Shown here: one piece after another, positions 23,878-34,103 of the stretch
How the letters are laid out: every line of letters starts with the position of its first letter
How positions within the stretch are numbered: position 1 is the stretch's first letter
Source of the DNA: an uncultured Bacteroidales bacterium
Lineage (GTDB): Bacteria > Bacteroidota > Bacteroidia > Bacteroidales > UBA3824
Direction: 5' to 3'
NCBI GenBank assembly: GCA_946409405.1
Contig: CAMJWL010000004.1
Location: 1-49,457, forward strand
DNA length: 49,457 nucleotides
The notes under the pieces: generated by a model
What the model was told of the DNA's origin: nothing
Databases searched by the model: none
Seen by the model: the letters and a program-made list of their open reading frames with translations, nothing else
Position numbers and translations under genes: made by a program

Positions 23878-25632
23878 ATGTTAACCCTCACCTCCATATT
23901 ATCCACCCCTGAATCCTCGTACTTGGAAGGCAAAAGTGCGAAGGGGGGCTTTCCTGATTCGTTTTGGGAGAGTTATTCCGCGTTTGCAAATAGCGACGGC
24001 GGCACGATTGTCTTGGGCGTTGAAGAAGACGTCAATGGCAATCTTTGTATCAAAGACGGTTTGAAGGATGCTCAAAAAATGAAGGAAACTTTTTGGAAAC
24101 TTGTCAACAACCGTCAGAAAATCAGTCATAACATCGTCTTGGAGAAGGGCGTTTATATCCTCGAAGCCGACGGCAAAGAAATACTTGTAGTTGAAATTCC
24201 TCGGGCTGAGCGCACCGTCAGACCTGTTTATAAAGGCACAGACCCTCGCAATGGCACTTACAAGCGTTTTGGCACGGGCGACCATCTTTGCACCATCGAA
24301 GAAGTGGGCGCAATGTTGAGAGATTCAAGCATTTCGCCGCTCGACGCCGTTGCTGTGGAGGATATTGACCTGACGGCTTTGAATATGGAAACCGTCAGGG
24401 GCTATCGTCAGATGTTTAAACTGACCAACCCAAGCCATCTTTGGAACACCCTTGACGATGAGATTTTCTTGCGGCGCATTCGTGCCATCGGTGCAGGTAA
24501 AGACGGTCAATATCATCCCACCGAGGCGGGACTCTTGATGTTTGGCTACGAGTACGAAATTACACGGCGATTCCCGCAGTATTTCCTTGATTATCAAGAA
24601 GACAGGAATATTGTTGGCGTTGCTAAATGGAAAGACCGCATTGTGTCATCGTCGGGCGATTGGAGCGGCAATGTGTTTGATTTTGCAATGAAAATCCTTA
24701 CCAAATTGCAGTCCGATTTGAAAATTCCATTCGTGGTAAAAGGCTTTCAACGTATCGACGACACTCCGCTGCATCGACTTCTGCGAGAGGCTGTTACCAA
24801 TTGCCTTGTTCACGCCGATTATTACGGACGGCAGGGAATTGTTGTCAGCAAAAACAAAGACGGATTTGTGTTTGCCAATCCCGGTGGAATGAGGATTTCA
24901 AAAAGCGAGGCATTGTCGGGCGGCGTTTCCGACCCAAGAAACGCTACATTGCTGAAAATGTTTTCCTTCATTCGTTTTGGCGAGCGTGCGGGCAGCGGTC
25001 TCAATGGGATTGTGTACGTTTGGAAAAAGGTTTATCACACCGAACCCGAAATCTTTGTAAAGGAAGAATATGACCGCACATTCCTGAAACTTCCCACCTT
25101 GGGTAACGAACCCGACGTAGAAGCAATGGCTGAGTTTTACCCTGACGAAGAAGAAACGAATGAAAATGTCACGGTAAATGACCCTGTAAATGTCAGGGTA
25201 AATGACCCGATAAACGAAAATGACCCGACAAATGTCACGGTAAATGACCCGAAAAACGAAAATGTCACGGTAAATGTCACGGTAAATGACCCGAAAAACG
25301 AAAATGGCACGTTAAATGTCACGGCAAATGACCTGATAAACGAGAATGGCACGTTAAATGACCCGATAAACGAAAATGGCACGTTAAATGGCACGTTAAA
25401 TGGCACGTTAAATGACCAAATAACTGAGAATGGCACGTTAAAATCACAAATTGTGGAGTTGATTCGTATAAATCCTAATGTAAATGCAGTTCAATTGACA
25501 AAACAATTAAACAAGTCGTTGCGTCAAATTAGAAGATTTTTGGCAGTACTTCAAGCCTCAGGTGTAATCCGCCGTGTTGGTGCTAAGAAAAACGGTCATT
25601 GGGAAGTAATTAATAATCAGCAAAATAACTAA
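23878..25632 (+). CDS. AlbA_2 / RecG-like ATP-binding protein
   Basis: 584 residues from ATG 23878, five bases after the previous stop. The N-terminal AlbA_2 (Schlafen-like) domain (about 10-125) shows ESSYLEGKSAKGGFP, ANSDGGTIVLGVEED and VEIPRAERTVRPVYKG; the middle is the COG2865 HATPase-like region with LLREAVTNCLVHADYY and FGERAGSGLNGI. The C-terminus carries a degenerate NDP-x-NEN-x-T-x-N repeat (about 425-520) and then a winged-helix segment (VNAVQLTKQLNKSLRQIRRFLAVLQASGVIRRVG). Such proteins are annotated as transcriptional regulators or RecG-like; the role here is open. It may belong to the retron operon or be an independent cargo gene with the WYL regulator. Confidence 0.85.
   Translation: MLTLTSILSTPESSYLEGKSAKGGFPDSFWESYSAFANSDGGTIVLGVEEDVNGNLCIKDGLKDAQKMKETFWKLVNNRQKISHNIVLEKGVYILEADGKEILVVEIPRAERTVRPVYKGTDPRNGTYKRFGTGDHLCTIEEVGAMLRDSSISPLDAVAVEDIDLTALNMETVRGYRQMFKLTNPSHLWNTLDDEIFLRRIRAIGAGKDGQYHPTEAGLLMFGYEYEITRRFPQYFLDYQEDRNIVGVAKWKDRIVSSSGDWSGNVFDFAMKILTKLQSDLKIPFVVKGFQRIDDTPLHRLLREAVTNCLVHADYYGRQGIVVSKNKDGFVFANPGGMRISKSEALSGGVSDPRNATLLKMFSFIRFGERAGSGLNGIVYVWKKVYHTEPEIFVKEEYDRTFLKLPTLGNEPDVEAMAEFYPDEEETNENVTVNDPVNVRVNDPINENDPTNVTVNDPKNENVTVNVTVNDPKNENGTLNVTANDLINENGTLNDPINENGTLNGTLNGTLNDQITENGTLKSQIVELIRINPNVNAVQLTKQLNKSLRQIRRFLAVLQASGVIRRVGAKKNGHWEVINNQQNN
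25155..25445 (+). repeat. In-frame coding minisatellite in the AlbA_2 gene
   Basis: About 290 bases of imperfect tandem units built from AATGACCC, AACGAAAATG and GGCACGTTAAATG words, each encoding variants of NDPINENGTLN, NVTV or NGTL. Unit lengths vary in multiples of six or twelve bases, so the frame is kept. Unit number is expected to vary between strains. Confidence 0.85.
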
Positions 25633-25635
25633 CCT

Positions 25636-26691
25636 ATGCCCACCAACAAGAACGCCCTCGCCCGTATCGCCATCCTCGACGCGCTTCTCGCTGACCGTCA
25701 TCATTATTACAATCTTGATGACTTGACCGAGAAGTGCAACCAAGCATTGGAATACAACGAGCAAAAGCCCGTGACGTCGCGGTGCATACAGATGGACATC
25801 AACTTTATCGAGTATGATGGTTTTCACGCTGAGATAGAACGTTTTACAAAGGATGGCAAGTATATTATCCGCTACAAAGACCCGTCGTTTTCGATTTTTA
25901 CAAAAAAACTCTCCGACGATGAGAAAAATCTTTTGCAGGAGGTTTTGAGTACGATTGGGCAGTTTGACGGGCTGAGCAATTTTGAATGGATTGACAATCT
26001 CAAACAACGCCTTGACATCGAGGAGCGTCCAAAGGTGATATCTTTCAGCAACAATCCGTACTTGAAAAACAGCAACCTTTTGGCGCAGATTTTTGATTAC
26101 GTTTCGCACAAAAACGTTGTAAAAGTCTGTTATTCAGCGTTTACGTCGGCAAAATCGGGGATGTGTTTCCATCCGTATTTGCTCAAACAGTACAACGACC
26201 GTTGGTATCTGATTGGTGCAGCGGATTCTGACGGCAAAATCCTCAATCTCGCCTTGGATCGCATCACAAGCATCGAACCCGTTGCAGACAAGGAGTTTGT
26301 AGAACCCGCCGAAGATTTCGCGGATAGGTTTGAAGATATTGTTGGTGTTACCGTTATCGACGGCAAAACATTGCAACACATTGTATTTTGGGTGAGCGAC
26401 GTTTCCAAAGATTATGTGGAGAGCAAGCCGCTGCACGGTTCACAAAAAATCATAAACGCCGACGACGATTTGCGGCAACAGTTCCCAACCCTCAAAAACG
26501 GCAGATTCTTTTCCATAGATTGCATTGCCAACTACGAGTTAATCAGGGAGTTGTCGTCGTTTGGCAGGGAACTTGTCGTACTCACGCCAGACGATGTGAG
26601 AGAGAAAGTTTTTGGATGGTTCACCGGGGCGGCGGAGAGGTATCGCGCCCTTTATAACGCCGCCTCAGCCATAATTGCCGCCCTACATTAA
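25636..26691 (+). CDS. WYL-domain transcriptional regulator
   Basis: 351 residues, starting three bases after the AlbA_2 stop. The N-terminal ~60 residues look like a winged helix (RIAILDALLADRHHYYNLDDLTEKC, with TSRCIQMDINFI). The WYL domain (about 140-225) shows VVKVCYSAF, FHPYLLKQYNDRWYLIGA and LALDRITSIEP, and the C-terminal WCX extension ends near 330. WYL regulators often sit in defence loci and sense nucleic-acid ligands; control of this cluster is an inference. It closes the accessory block and converges with the gene at 26688, overlapping it by four bases. Confidence 0.88.
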   Translation: MPTNKNALARIAILDALLADRHHYYNLDDLTEKCNQALEYNEQKPVTSRCIQMDINFIEYDGFHAEIERFTKDGKYIIRYKDPSFSIFTKKLSDDEKNLLQEVLSTIGQFDGLSNFEWIDNLKQRLDIEERPKVISFSNNPYLKNSNLLAQIFDYVSHKNVVKVCYSAFTSAKSGMCFHPYLLKQYNDRWYLIGAADSDGKILNLALDRITSIEPVADKEFVEPAEDFADRFEDIVGVTVIDGKTLQHIVFWVSDVSKDYVESKPLHGSQKIINADDDLRQQFPTLKNGRFFSIDCIANYELIRELSSFGRELVVLTPDDVREKVFGWFTGAAERYRALYNAASAIIAALH

Positions 26692-27662
26692 TTAATCTTC
26701 TCCACCAAGAAACGCAGATTCGTCATGTTGTCGTGCAGGTAGCGACAGGTTTTGAGAACGTTGAAATGGTTGGTGCTGAGTTTGTCGTCGGTTTCATACA
26801 TGCGCTCCTGGCACATACTTGATGAAATGATATTTCGGTTTTCGGTCGCCTTGAAGATAATTTTTGGACACTTGGGCACGGGCAGTCCGTGGGTGTCGGT
26901 GATTATCAGGCGGAATACGTCGGTGTCGGCGGCTCCGGAAATATTGACTTCTTTCAATAACAATTGGTCGTTTAGGATGGCAAACTGCGCTGTTTTAGTT
27001 GTTACCTTGCAGCCGTCGTAAATGTCTGTCTTCAAGGAAGATAACACCATCAGAGGCTCTGAATTTTTGATGCCGATGATGTCTGTGTAGCCGCCCAAAG
27101 TGAAGTTGCCGGTGAAAGCGGTGTTGCTGGTGGAGGTGGTGTTGCCTCTCGAAACGATATTTGCACGCCTTTGCGCCTTGCTGAAACTCCAATAGGCTAT
27201 TACCATCAGGCATAACGCCCCTATTATAATGTAAAACTTGTTTTTCGCCTTTTGTTTCGCTTTGTCGGTTTCGGCGATTTGGGCGTTGTAGCCGTCGAGA
27301 TATTTCTTAACGTCGGGGTACACCATGAATGGCTCCATCTGTTTCTTTATCGCCCTCATTTTGAGCGGCAGGTTGGGGTCGGTGATGAGTTCGCGTTTGT
27401 TTCGGCGTATCAGTATTATGCTGAAAACCACTACAATAGGTACTGTGTGCGCCAAGCCCATACTCATGCCAATGTCGCCTGTCGCTATCAAATGCGTAAA
27501 CTCCATCATCGGCAATACGATGACGCCCACCGCTAATAGTATGTACGGAAAAGCGTTCCTTACCAACGCGCCAAGGTTTTTGGGGTATTGGTTCTTGTAA
27601 TCTTTGAGCAAGTCCTCCATTTGGAGGCTGATTTGTTGGAAGTATGTCTTGTTTTTTTCCAT
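26688..27662 (-). CDS. Membrane protein of unknown function
   Basis: 324 residues. Three hydrophobic helices are visible: YILLAVGVIVLPMMEF (about 36), GLAHTVPIVVVFSIILI (about 68) and FYIIIGALCLMVIAYW (about 143). They are separated by a cytoplasmic-looking charged stretch; the C-terminal half (about 170-324) is a beta-rich soluble domain (NFTLGGYTDIIGIKN, VFRLIITDTHGLPVPKCP). No family recognised. The gene starts four bases after the stop of the zinc-ribbon gene on the same strand, and both end in a similar beta domain after membrane helices, so they probably form a complex. Confidence 0.72.
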   Translation of the reverse strand: MEKNKTYFQQISLQMEDLLKDYKNQYPKNLGALVRNAFPYILLAVGVIVLPMMEFTHLIATGDIGMSMGLAHTVPIVVVFSIILIRRNKRELITDPNLPLKMRAIKKQMEPFMVYPDVKKYLDGYNAQIAETDKAKQKAKNKFYIIIGALCLMVIAYWSFSKAQRRANIVSRGNTTSTSNTAFTGNFTLGGYTDIIGIKNSEPLMVLSSLKTDIYDGCKVTTKTAQFAILNDQLLLKEVNISGAADTDVFRLIITDTHGLPVPKCPKIIFKATENRNIISSSMCQERMYETDDKLSTNHFNVLKTCRYLHDNMTNLRFLVEKIN

Positions 27663-27665
27663 TTT

Positions 27666-29132
27666 TTAGTGGCATGTTATTGTGAAATACTCAGTCCTGT
27701 TGATTACGTCTGTGAAAATTCTCGCACTACGGGTAAAAGACTTTGAAACAAAGTCGGCGTAGCAACTGCCTGTGCCTTTGCCCAATACGGCGGTCGTCAG
27801 GTTGTCGGGGCTGTCGCTTTTGTCGTCGGCAGGATCCATGATTAATGGTTGCTGATCAAACTTGATGGGTGTGCCGTCCTTGTCCAGAAGGGTGATGGTA
27901 ATTTGGCAGGTGTCGGTGCGAGGCAATTTCTTGCCTGTTGACTCAAGCCTTATGCCGCTGATTCTCAGTATATACATCTGTTCGTCGCCGAGCAAGTGCA
28001 TGTTTATGAAGTCGGGGGAAATGTTGATGACGTCTATACTCGCCACGCCCGCGCCTTCGCATCGGAGGTATGGCGAATATGCGTCGTTGACAGCCTTGCC
28101 GGGGTACGGCTGTATGGTTTTGTAAGATTCGGCAATAGAATACGCGGCGGAATATTTTTGACGGTTGGCTTGGTATTTGTCGGCAGGGGTCATATTGCTG
28201 CCCGCCGGTATTGCGAGGCATCCCATTATCACCGCTATCATTCCAAGGGCGATTATGTTGCGGTTTTTGTTGCGGTTGCGCTTGATAGTGTCTATGTCGG
28301 CGGCGTAGGTTTTCAGGAGGTCGCTGGCCTCTTGATTGTCGCCGTAGAGGCTGTCAACAGTCCGCGTGTACATCTCGTGGCTGTGTATCGCGTCGTAATA
28401 TGCGTTGTCGGCCTTGGCAACGGGCGAATCCTCTTTTTTGAAAGCATATATCGTAACAATCGCCGCAAGAAACATTACCGATGATATTTTGGTAAGAATG
28501 TCGTGCCCTATTGAGTAAGACATCACTGCGGTTATGGCGGCTAATAGACACATAATTAAAGGGCTGCGAAATATCAGAACTTCTTTTAATGTGGGCGACG
28601 GTGCCGATTGCAGGGTCTCGATGTTTTGCTTGATATTGTTGATGAGGTTTTGGACGTTGAGTTCCGAATCCTGTTGTTCGTGCAGGATGTGTCCGCAGTA
28701 TGTGCAGATGTTGCTGATGAGCGGGAATGGTGCGCCGCAGTCGGGGCAGGTCTTGATGTTGCGTTTTTGGGCGGCGGTCTGTTGGTTTTCGCGTTTGATG
28801 ATGTCTGCCTCTGCGCTTGGGATATATGGCGGAGGGACATTGGGCGTGGTTGCCTGATGAGTGGTCTGCCTTTCGAGGGCGTGTCCGCAAAACGGGCAGG
28901 TGTCGGCAATGAGTGGTACGCCGTGTCCGCAGCCCGGGCATCTGCCGAGTTCCTCCTTGCTGTAACTCTGGAGCCGCACCTCCAAGGCTCTGTCGATGTA
29001 GGCGTTGATTTCCTGCGCCGACACTCCCTCCTGCATCGCCGCGTTCATAATGGTCTGACGCTCGGTGTAGGTAAGCACCCTGTCTTTGAGGGCGAGGGCG
29101 GTGAGGTTGATGATATGAGAGGATATTGCCAT
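27666..29132 (-). CDS. Zinc-ribbon membrane protein of unknown function
   Basis: 488 residues from ATG 29130-29132. A longer frame reaches 29192 but would start upstream of the promoter, so it is not used. After an N-terminal helical segment come two zinc ribbons: CPGCGHGVPLIADTCPFCGH (about 65-85) and a second of the same pattern, CPDCG...CTYCGH (about 130-150). Two helices follow near 205-235 (LIMCLLAAITAVMSYSIG, VMFLAAIVTIYAF) and one near 300 (NIIALGMIAVIMGCLAI). The C-terminal domain is beta-rich (MHLLGDEQMYILRISGIRLES). The architecture resembles zinc-ribbon stress or envelope sensors, but no function is known. First gene of a two-gene operon. Confidence 0.75.
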   Translation of the reverse strand: MAISSHIINLTALALKDRVLTYTERQTIMNAAMQEGVSAQEINAYIDRALEVRLQSYSKEELGRCPGCGHGVPLIADTCPFCGHALERQTTHQATTPNVPPPYIPSAEADIIKRENQQTAAQKRNIKTCPDCGAPFPLISNICTYCGHILHEQQDSELNVQNLINNIKQNIETLQSAPSPTLKEVLIFRSPLIMCLLAAITAVMSYSIGHDILTKISSVMFLAAIVTIYAFKKEDSPVAKADNAYYDAIHSHEMYTRTVDSLYGDNQEASDLLKTYAADIDTIKRNRNKNRNIIALGMIAVIMGCLAIPAGSNMTPADKYQANRQKYSAAYSIAESYKTIQPYPGKAVNDAYSPYLRCEGAGVASIDVINISPDFINMHLLGDEQMYILRISGIRLESTGKKLPRTDTCQITITLLDKDGTPIKFDQQPLIMDPADDKSDSPDNLTTAVLGKGTGSCYADFVSKSFTRSARIFTDVINRTEYFTITCH

Positions 29133-29161
29133 GTTTTTTTTCGTTGGGTGTTGATGTGTGG

Positions 29162-29193
29162 CAAAAGTACATAAAAATTCCATTGGTCGCAAA
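29162..29193 (-). promoter_or_regulatory. Promoter of the zinc-ribbon operon
   Basis: Minus-strand TTTG, 20 bases, TACTTTTG, a full match to the Bacteroidota consensus, 29 bases before the ATG at 29132. Confidence 0.7.
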
Positions 29194-29222
29194 ATTTATG
29201 CGTCCGTTTCCGAAAAAAAGTT

Positions 29223-29230
29223 TAATTTTG
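29223..29230 (+). promoter_or_regulatory. -7 box of thiC
   Basis: TAATTTTG matches TAnnTTTG and lies 29 bases before the thiC ATG. The resulting leader is too short for a TPP riboswitch. Confidence 0.5.
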
Positions 29231-29253
29231 CAAATTATTATCATACAAAGTAA

Positions 29254-30954
<1,701 letters not shown>

Positions 30955-33156
30955 GTGAAAACGTGTGCATTGTTTATAGCGATATTATTGTTTTCCGTGG
31001 CATCTGTGAGTTGCGGAAACGATTATTATGTCTATAACCTTGCTACCGACATGATTCGCGAAACCGACGTGGTTTTTGCGGATGGTTTTAGAACCAAGAT
31101 GACTTTGGAGGAGTATCTCTCCTTAAACGATTCGCTGAGCCTCCAAGTGGCGGAAATCCATCGGCGAAGACCTCTTTTTTCGTGGATGATAAGTAGCAAT
31201 CGCAACAACACCTACCAACGCAAATACCGCATCCTCGTATCCTCGTCCAAGGAGTTGATAGACCGCGAGAAGGGCGACGTTTGGGATTCGGGTTTTGTAA
31301 CAGATTCGTCGTCGGTGGCGGTGTGCTATGCCGGGAAACCGTTGCAGCCCGCCACTCTCTATTATTGGAAAGTTGCCATCGTGGATTCCAACGGCAGGAA
31401 GTCCGACTTCTCGGCGGCAAAGGGTTTTGTAACCGCCTACGACCTGGACGATTTTACGTCTGTGATGCCGTTGGAAAAACATACTCAACAGCCTGAAAGC
31501 ATGGTTGTGAAGGGTTCGGCGGTGTTGGCAGATTTTGGCAAGGATGCCTTCGGACAGTTGATGGTATCGCTCAATTCTTTGACGGGGCGCGACACAGTAA
31601 CTATCTGTCTCGGCGAGGATTTGGATACCAACGGATTGGTCAATCGCAAACCATACGGAGAGGTTAGGTATCGCCGTTATTTGCTTGACCTTGACAAAGG
31701 TTACTTTAAGTATTTCTTGAAGTATGATGTCAACCGCCAAAATACCGATCCAAACGTCAACAACGGCGCAGTTCCCGTCTTGATGCCCAACTACATCGGC
31801 GAGGTGTTGCCGTTCCGTTATGTGGAGATTGATAATTATAATAACCGATTGATTTACAGCAATATCACCCGTGATGTTGTTACCTATCCTTTTGACGACG
31901 GCGCGGCAGATTTTAGGTCGAGCGACACGGTATTAAACCATGTGTGGAATCTCTGCAAATACACCATGAAGGCTACTTCGTTTGCGGGGACTTTTGTGGA
32001 TGGCGACCGCGAGCGCATCACATACGAGGGTGATGCTTACGTCAACCAACTTTCGTATTATGCCGTCAGCGACCAGTATTCTATCGCCCGCAACACCCTT
32101 GAACGCCTGATGTACCACGCCACGTGGCCTACGGAGTGGATTCTCCTCTCGCTGAGCATCGCTTACAACGATTATCTGTATTCGGGCGACGACTCTTTCC
32201 TCAAAAAATACTATGAAAACCTGAAAATGAGGACGTTGCATAGTTTTAGCGACGACTACGACATGCTCCTTCATTCGGGCATGAAAATCGCCGAGCCTTA
32301 TCTCCTTACGCACCTCAACACGCCCGCGCTATGCCTCGACGACATCATCGATTGGCCTCCTGCGGAGCAAGACAAATACGAAATCGGTTTTTGCAATACT
32401 TCCGTTAACGCCTTTTATTACAATGCGTTGAAGACTTTTGCCAAGATTGCCGCTGCCCTCGGCAATAGGTACGACGAGGAGCAATTTCTCGAAAAGGCAG
32501 AGCAAACCCGCCGCGCCGCCAACCGCAAACTCTTAAACTCTGACAATCTGTACATTGACTGCATCGGGTCGCAACATGTATCGCTCCACGCCAACATGAT
32601 GCCGCTTGCAACGGGCATGGTGGACGATAGTTGCCGCGCCAAAGTGTTGGGTTTCGTCAAAAAAAGAGGCATGGTGTGTTCGCCGTTTGGTGCGCAGTTT
32701 TTGTTGGACGGGGTTTTTGACGCCGACGACCCCGACTACGCGCTCCAATTGCTCACCGACACCACGCAACGTTCTTGGTATTTTATGATTAAGCGCGGCA
32801 GCACGATGACCACCGAATCTTGGAACGATTCGCTCAAAAACAATCTCGATTGGAACCACGCATGGTCTGCCGCGCCCGCCAACGTCATCAGTCGCAAGTT
32901 GATGGGCATCGAGCCGATTGCGGCGGGTTTTGCGCGTGTGCGCATCGCCCCAAAAACCGGTCGACTTCAATTTGCAAGCATCAAACTGCCCACGCCGAGG
33001 GGCGAGATTGTAGAGGAAGTGCGTTTTGACGGTTCGCGGATGCAACTCACCGTGGAAATTCCGCCAAACATGACCGCCGAAATCCATCTCCCACGGTCGC
33101 GCAAGGTGGAAACCGTAGGGTCGGGCAGATGGGTTTACGATTACAAAATTAAGTGA
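30955..33156 (+). CDS. GH78-like (alpha-L-rhamnosidase family) lipoprotein
   Basis: 733 residues from a GTG start immediately after the thiC stop. The N-terminus is a lipoprotein signal (LFIAILLFSVASVSC). A fibronectin-like domain (about 70-155; LQPATLYYWKVAIVD) and beta-sandwich (about 180-300) precede an (alpha/alpha)6 barrel carrying DGDRERITYEGDAYV, the counterpart of the GH78 catalytic D-x3-R...GD region, and AWSAAPANVISRKLMGIEP; a C-terminal beta domain follows (FARVRIAPKTGRLQFASIKLPTPRGEI). Cleavage of alpha-L-rhamnosides at the cell surface or in the periplasm is inferred. The lack of a SusC/D pair and the place behind thiC are unusual. Confidence 0.85.
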   Translation: MKTCALFIAILLFSVASVSCGNDYYVYNLATDMIRETDVVFADGFRTKMTLEEYLSLNDSLSLQVAEIHRRRPLFSWMISSNRNNTYQRKYRILVSSSKELIDREKGDVWDSGFVTDSSSVAVCYAGKPLQPATLYYWKVAIVDSNGRKSDFSAAKGFVTAYDLDDFTSVMPLEKHTQQPESMVVKGSAVLADFGKDAFGQLMVSLNSLTGRDTVTICLGEDLDTNGLVNRKPYGEVRYRRYLLDLDKGYFKYFLKYDVNRQNTDPNVNNGAVPVLMPNYIGEVLPFRYVEIDNYNNRLIYSNITRDVVTYPFDDGAADFRSSDTVLNHVWNLCKYTMKATSFAGTFVDGDRERITYEGDAYVNQLSYYAVSDQYSIARNTLERLMYHATWPTEWILLSLSIAYNDYLYSGDDSFLKKYYENLKMRTLHSFSDDYDMLLHSGMKIAEPYLLTHLNTPALCLDDIIDWPPAEQDKYEIGFCNTSVNAFYYNALKTFAKIAAALGNRYDEEQFLEKAEQTRRAANRKLLNSDNLYIDCIGSQHVSLHANMMPLATGMVDDSCRAKVLGFVKKRGMVCSPFGAQFLLDGVFDADDPDYALQLLTDTTQRSWYFMIKRGSTMTTESWNDSLKNNLDWNHAWSAAPANVISRKLMGIEPIAAGFARVRIAPKTGRLQFASIKLPTPRGEIVEEVRFDGSRMQLTVEIPPNMTAEIHLPRSRKVETVGSGRWVYDYKIK

Positions 33157-33163
33157 TTCTATT

Positions 33164-34027
33164 ATGACAACTGCCTTTGTGATACTGCATTACAGGACTT
33201 TGGAAGTTACAATCCAATGCCTCGAAAACCTCCTCAAAATAGCCCCCGACAGCCCGATTGTGGTGGTTGACAACGGGTCGCAAGACGGCAGCGGCGAGGA
33301 GGTAAGGCGGCTTTTTGGCAGCAAGGTGGTTGTAGTAATCAACGACCAAAATCTTGGTTTCGCCCGTGGCAACAATGCCGGTTTCCAGTATGTGAAGGAG
33401 CATTACACTGTTGATTGTGTGGTGGTTATGAACAACGACGTTATCATCACGCAGCCTGGATTTGCGGATATTCTGGCATCGTATATGCGGGAAAAACGTC
33501 TTGATGTTTGCGGTCCCGACATCATCACGCCCGAAGGTCGGCATCAGAATCCGTTGCTCAGAAAGCCGTTTTCTACATTCCGCATCATCAAACAGATGGC
33601 GATAGACGCGGCAAGACTGTTGATGCTCAAACTTCACCTGTTTGAAAAGCGTTTGCTCTCCGAATACGCATCCAATAGCAATTCGTTTCACAAACAGGAA
33701 GTGAATCTTGCGAATATTACCGGCTGTGTGCTTCATGGCTCGTGCGTCGCATATTCAAGTAATTATTTAAGTAACGAGTTGTATGCCTTTGTGCCAGTAA
33801 CGTTTCTCTATGGCGAGGAAATGATTTTGGCGGAGCATTGTCGCCGCCGCAATTATCTCACGGGTGTATGTCCCACAGCCACAGTTACCCACCTTGGCGG
33901 CAGAACCACGTTGCAAGGCAAAGCCCCAAACAGGAGTCAGATTATACGTATCAAGCGGCTAATGTTGAAGGCGCAGTGGGAGTTGGTGAAGATGAGGATA
34001 TTGGGGGAGAAAACTGTAAAAAAGTAG
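33164..34027 (+). CDS. Family 2 glycosyltransferase
   Basis: 287 residues of GT2 type: FVILHYRTLEVTIQCLENLL at the start, nucleotide-sugar motif VVVDNGSQDGSGEEV, NLGFARGNNAGFQYV, and the metal-binding MNNDVII in place of DxD. C-terminal LYGEEMILAEHCRRRNYLTGVCP contains the acceptor-side ED-type motif (GEE). It resembles rhamnosyl- or galactofuranosyl-transferases of the GT2 WcaE/RfbF kind, but donor and acceptor are unknown. Eight bases after the GH78-like gene, so probably the same transcript. Confidence 0.88.
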   Translation: MTTAFVILHYRTLEVTIQCLENLLKIAPDSPIVVVDNGSQDGSGEEVRRLFGSKVVVVINDQNLGFARGNNAGFQYVKEHYTVDCVVVMNNDVIITQPGFADILASYMREKRLDVCGPDIITPEGRHQNPLLRKPFSTFRIIKQMAIDAARLLMLKLHLFEKRLLSEYASNSNSFHKQEVNLANITGCVLHGSCVAYSSNYLSNELYAFVPVTFLYGEEMILAEHCRRRNYLTGVCPTATVTHLGGRTTLQGKAPNRSQIIRIKRLMLKAQWELVKMRILGEKTVKK

Positions 34028-34052
34028 CAGATTCCCGTTTTGAAAAATTAAT

Positions 34053-34083
34053 TTTCTTATTCCCAAAAATAATTGTACCTTTG
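34053..34083 (+). promoter_or_regulatory. Promoter of glsA
   Basis: TTTC, 19 bases, TACCTTTG, 20 bases before the glsA ATG. One mismatch in the -33 box. Confidence 0.55.
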
Positions 34084-34103
34084 CGCTGTTGTTAATTAGC
34101 ATA

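Noticed and set aside
25155..25445. CRISPR-like appearance of the repeats
   Set aside because: Units are contiguous, imperfect and translated in frame; there are no unique spacers.
16504..26691. Integrated plasmid, transposon or prophage as carrier of the accessory block
   Set aside because: No integrase, transposase, phage structural gene, tRNA attachment repeat or terminal inverted repeat was found at its borders.
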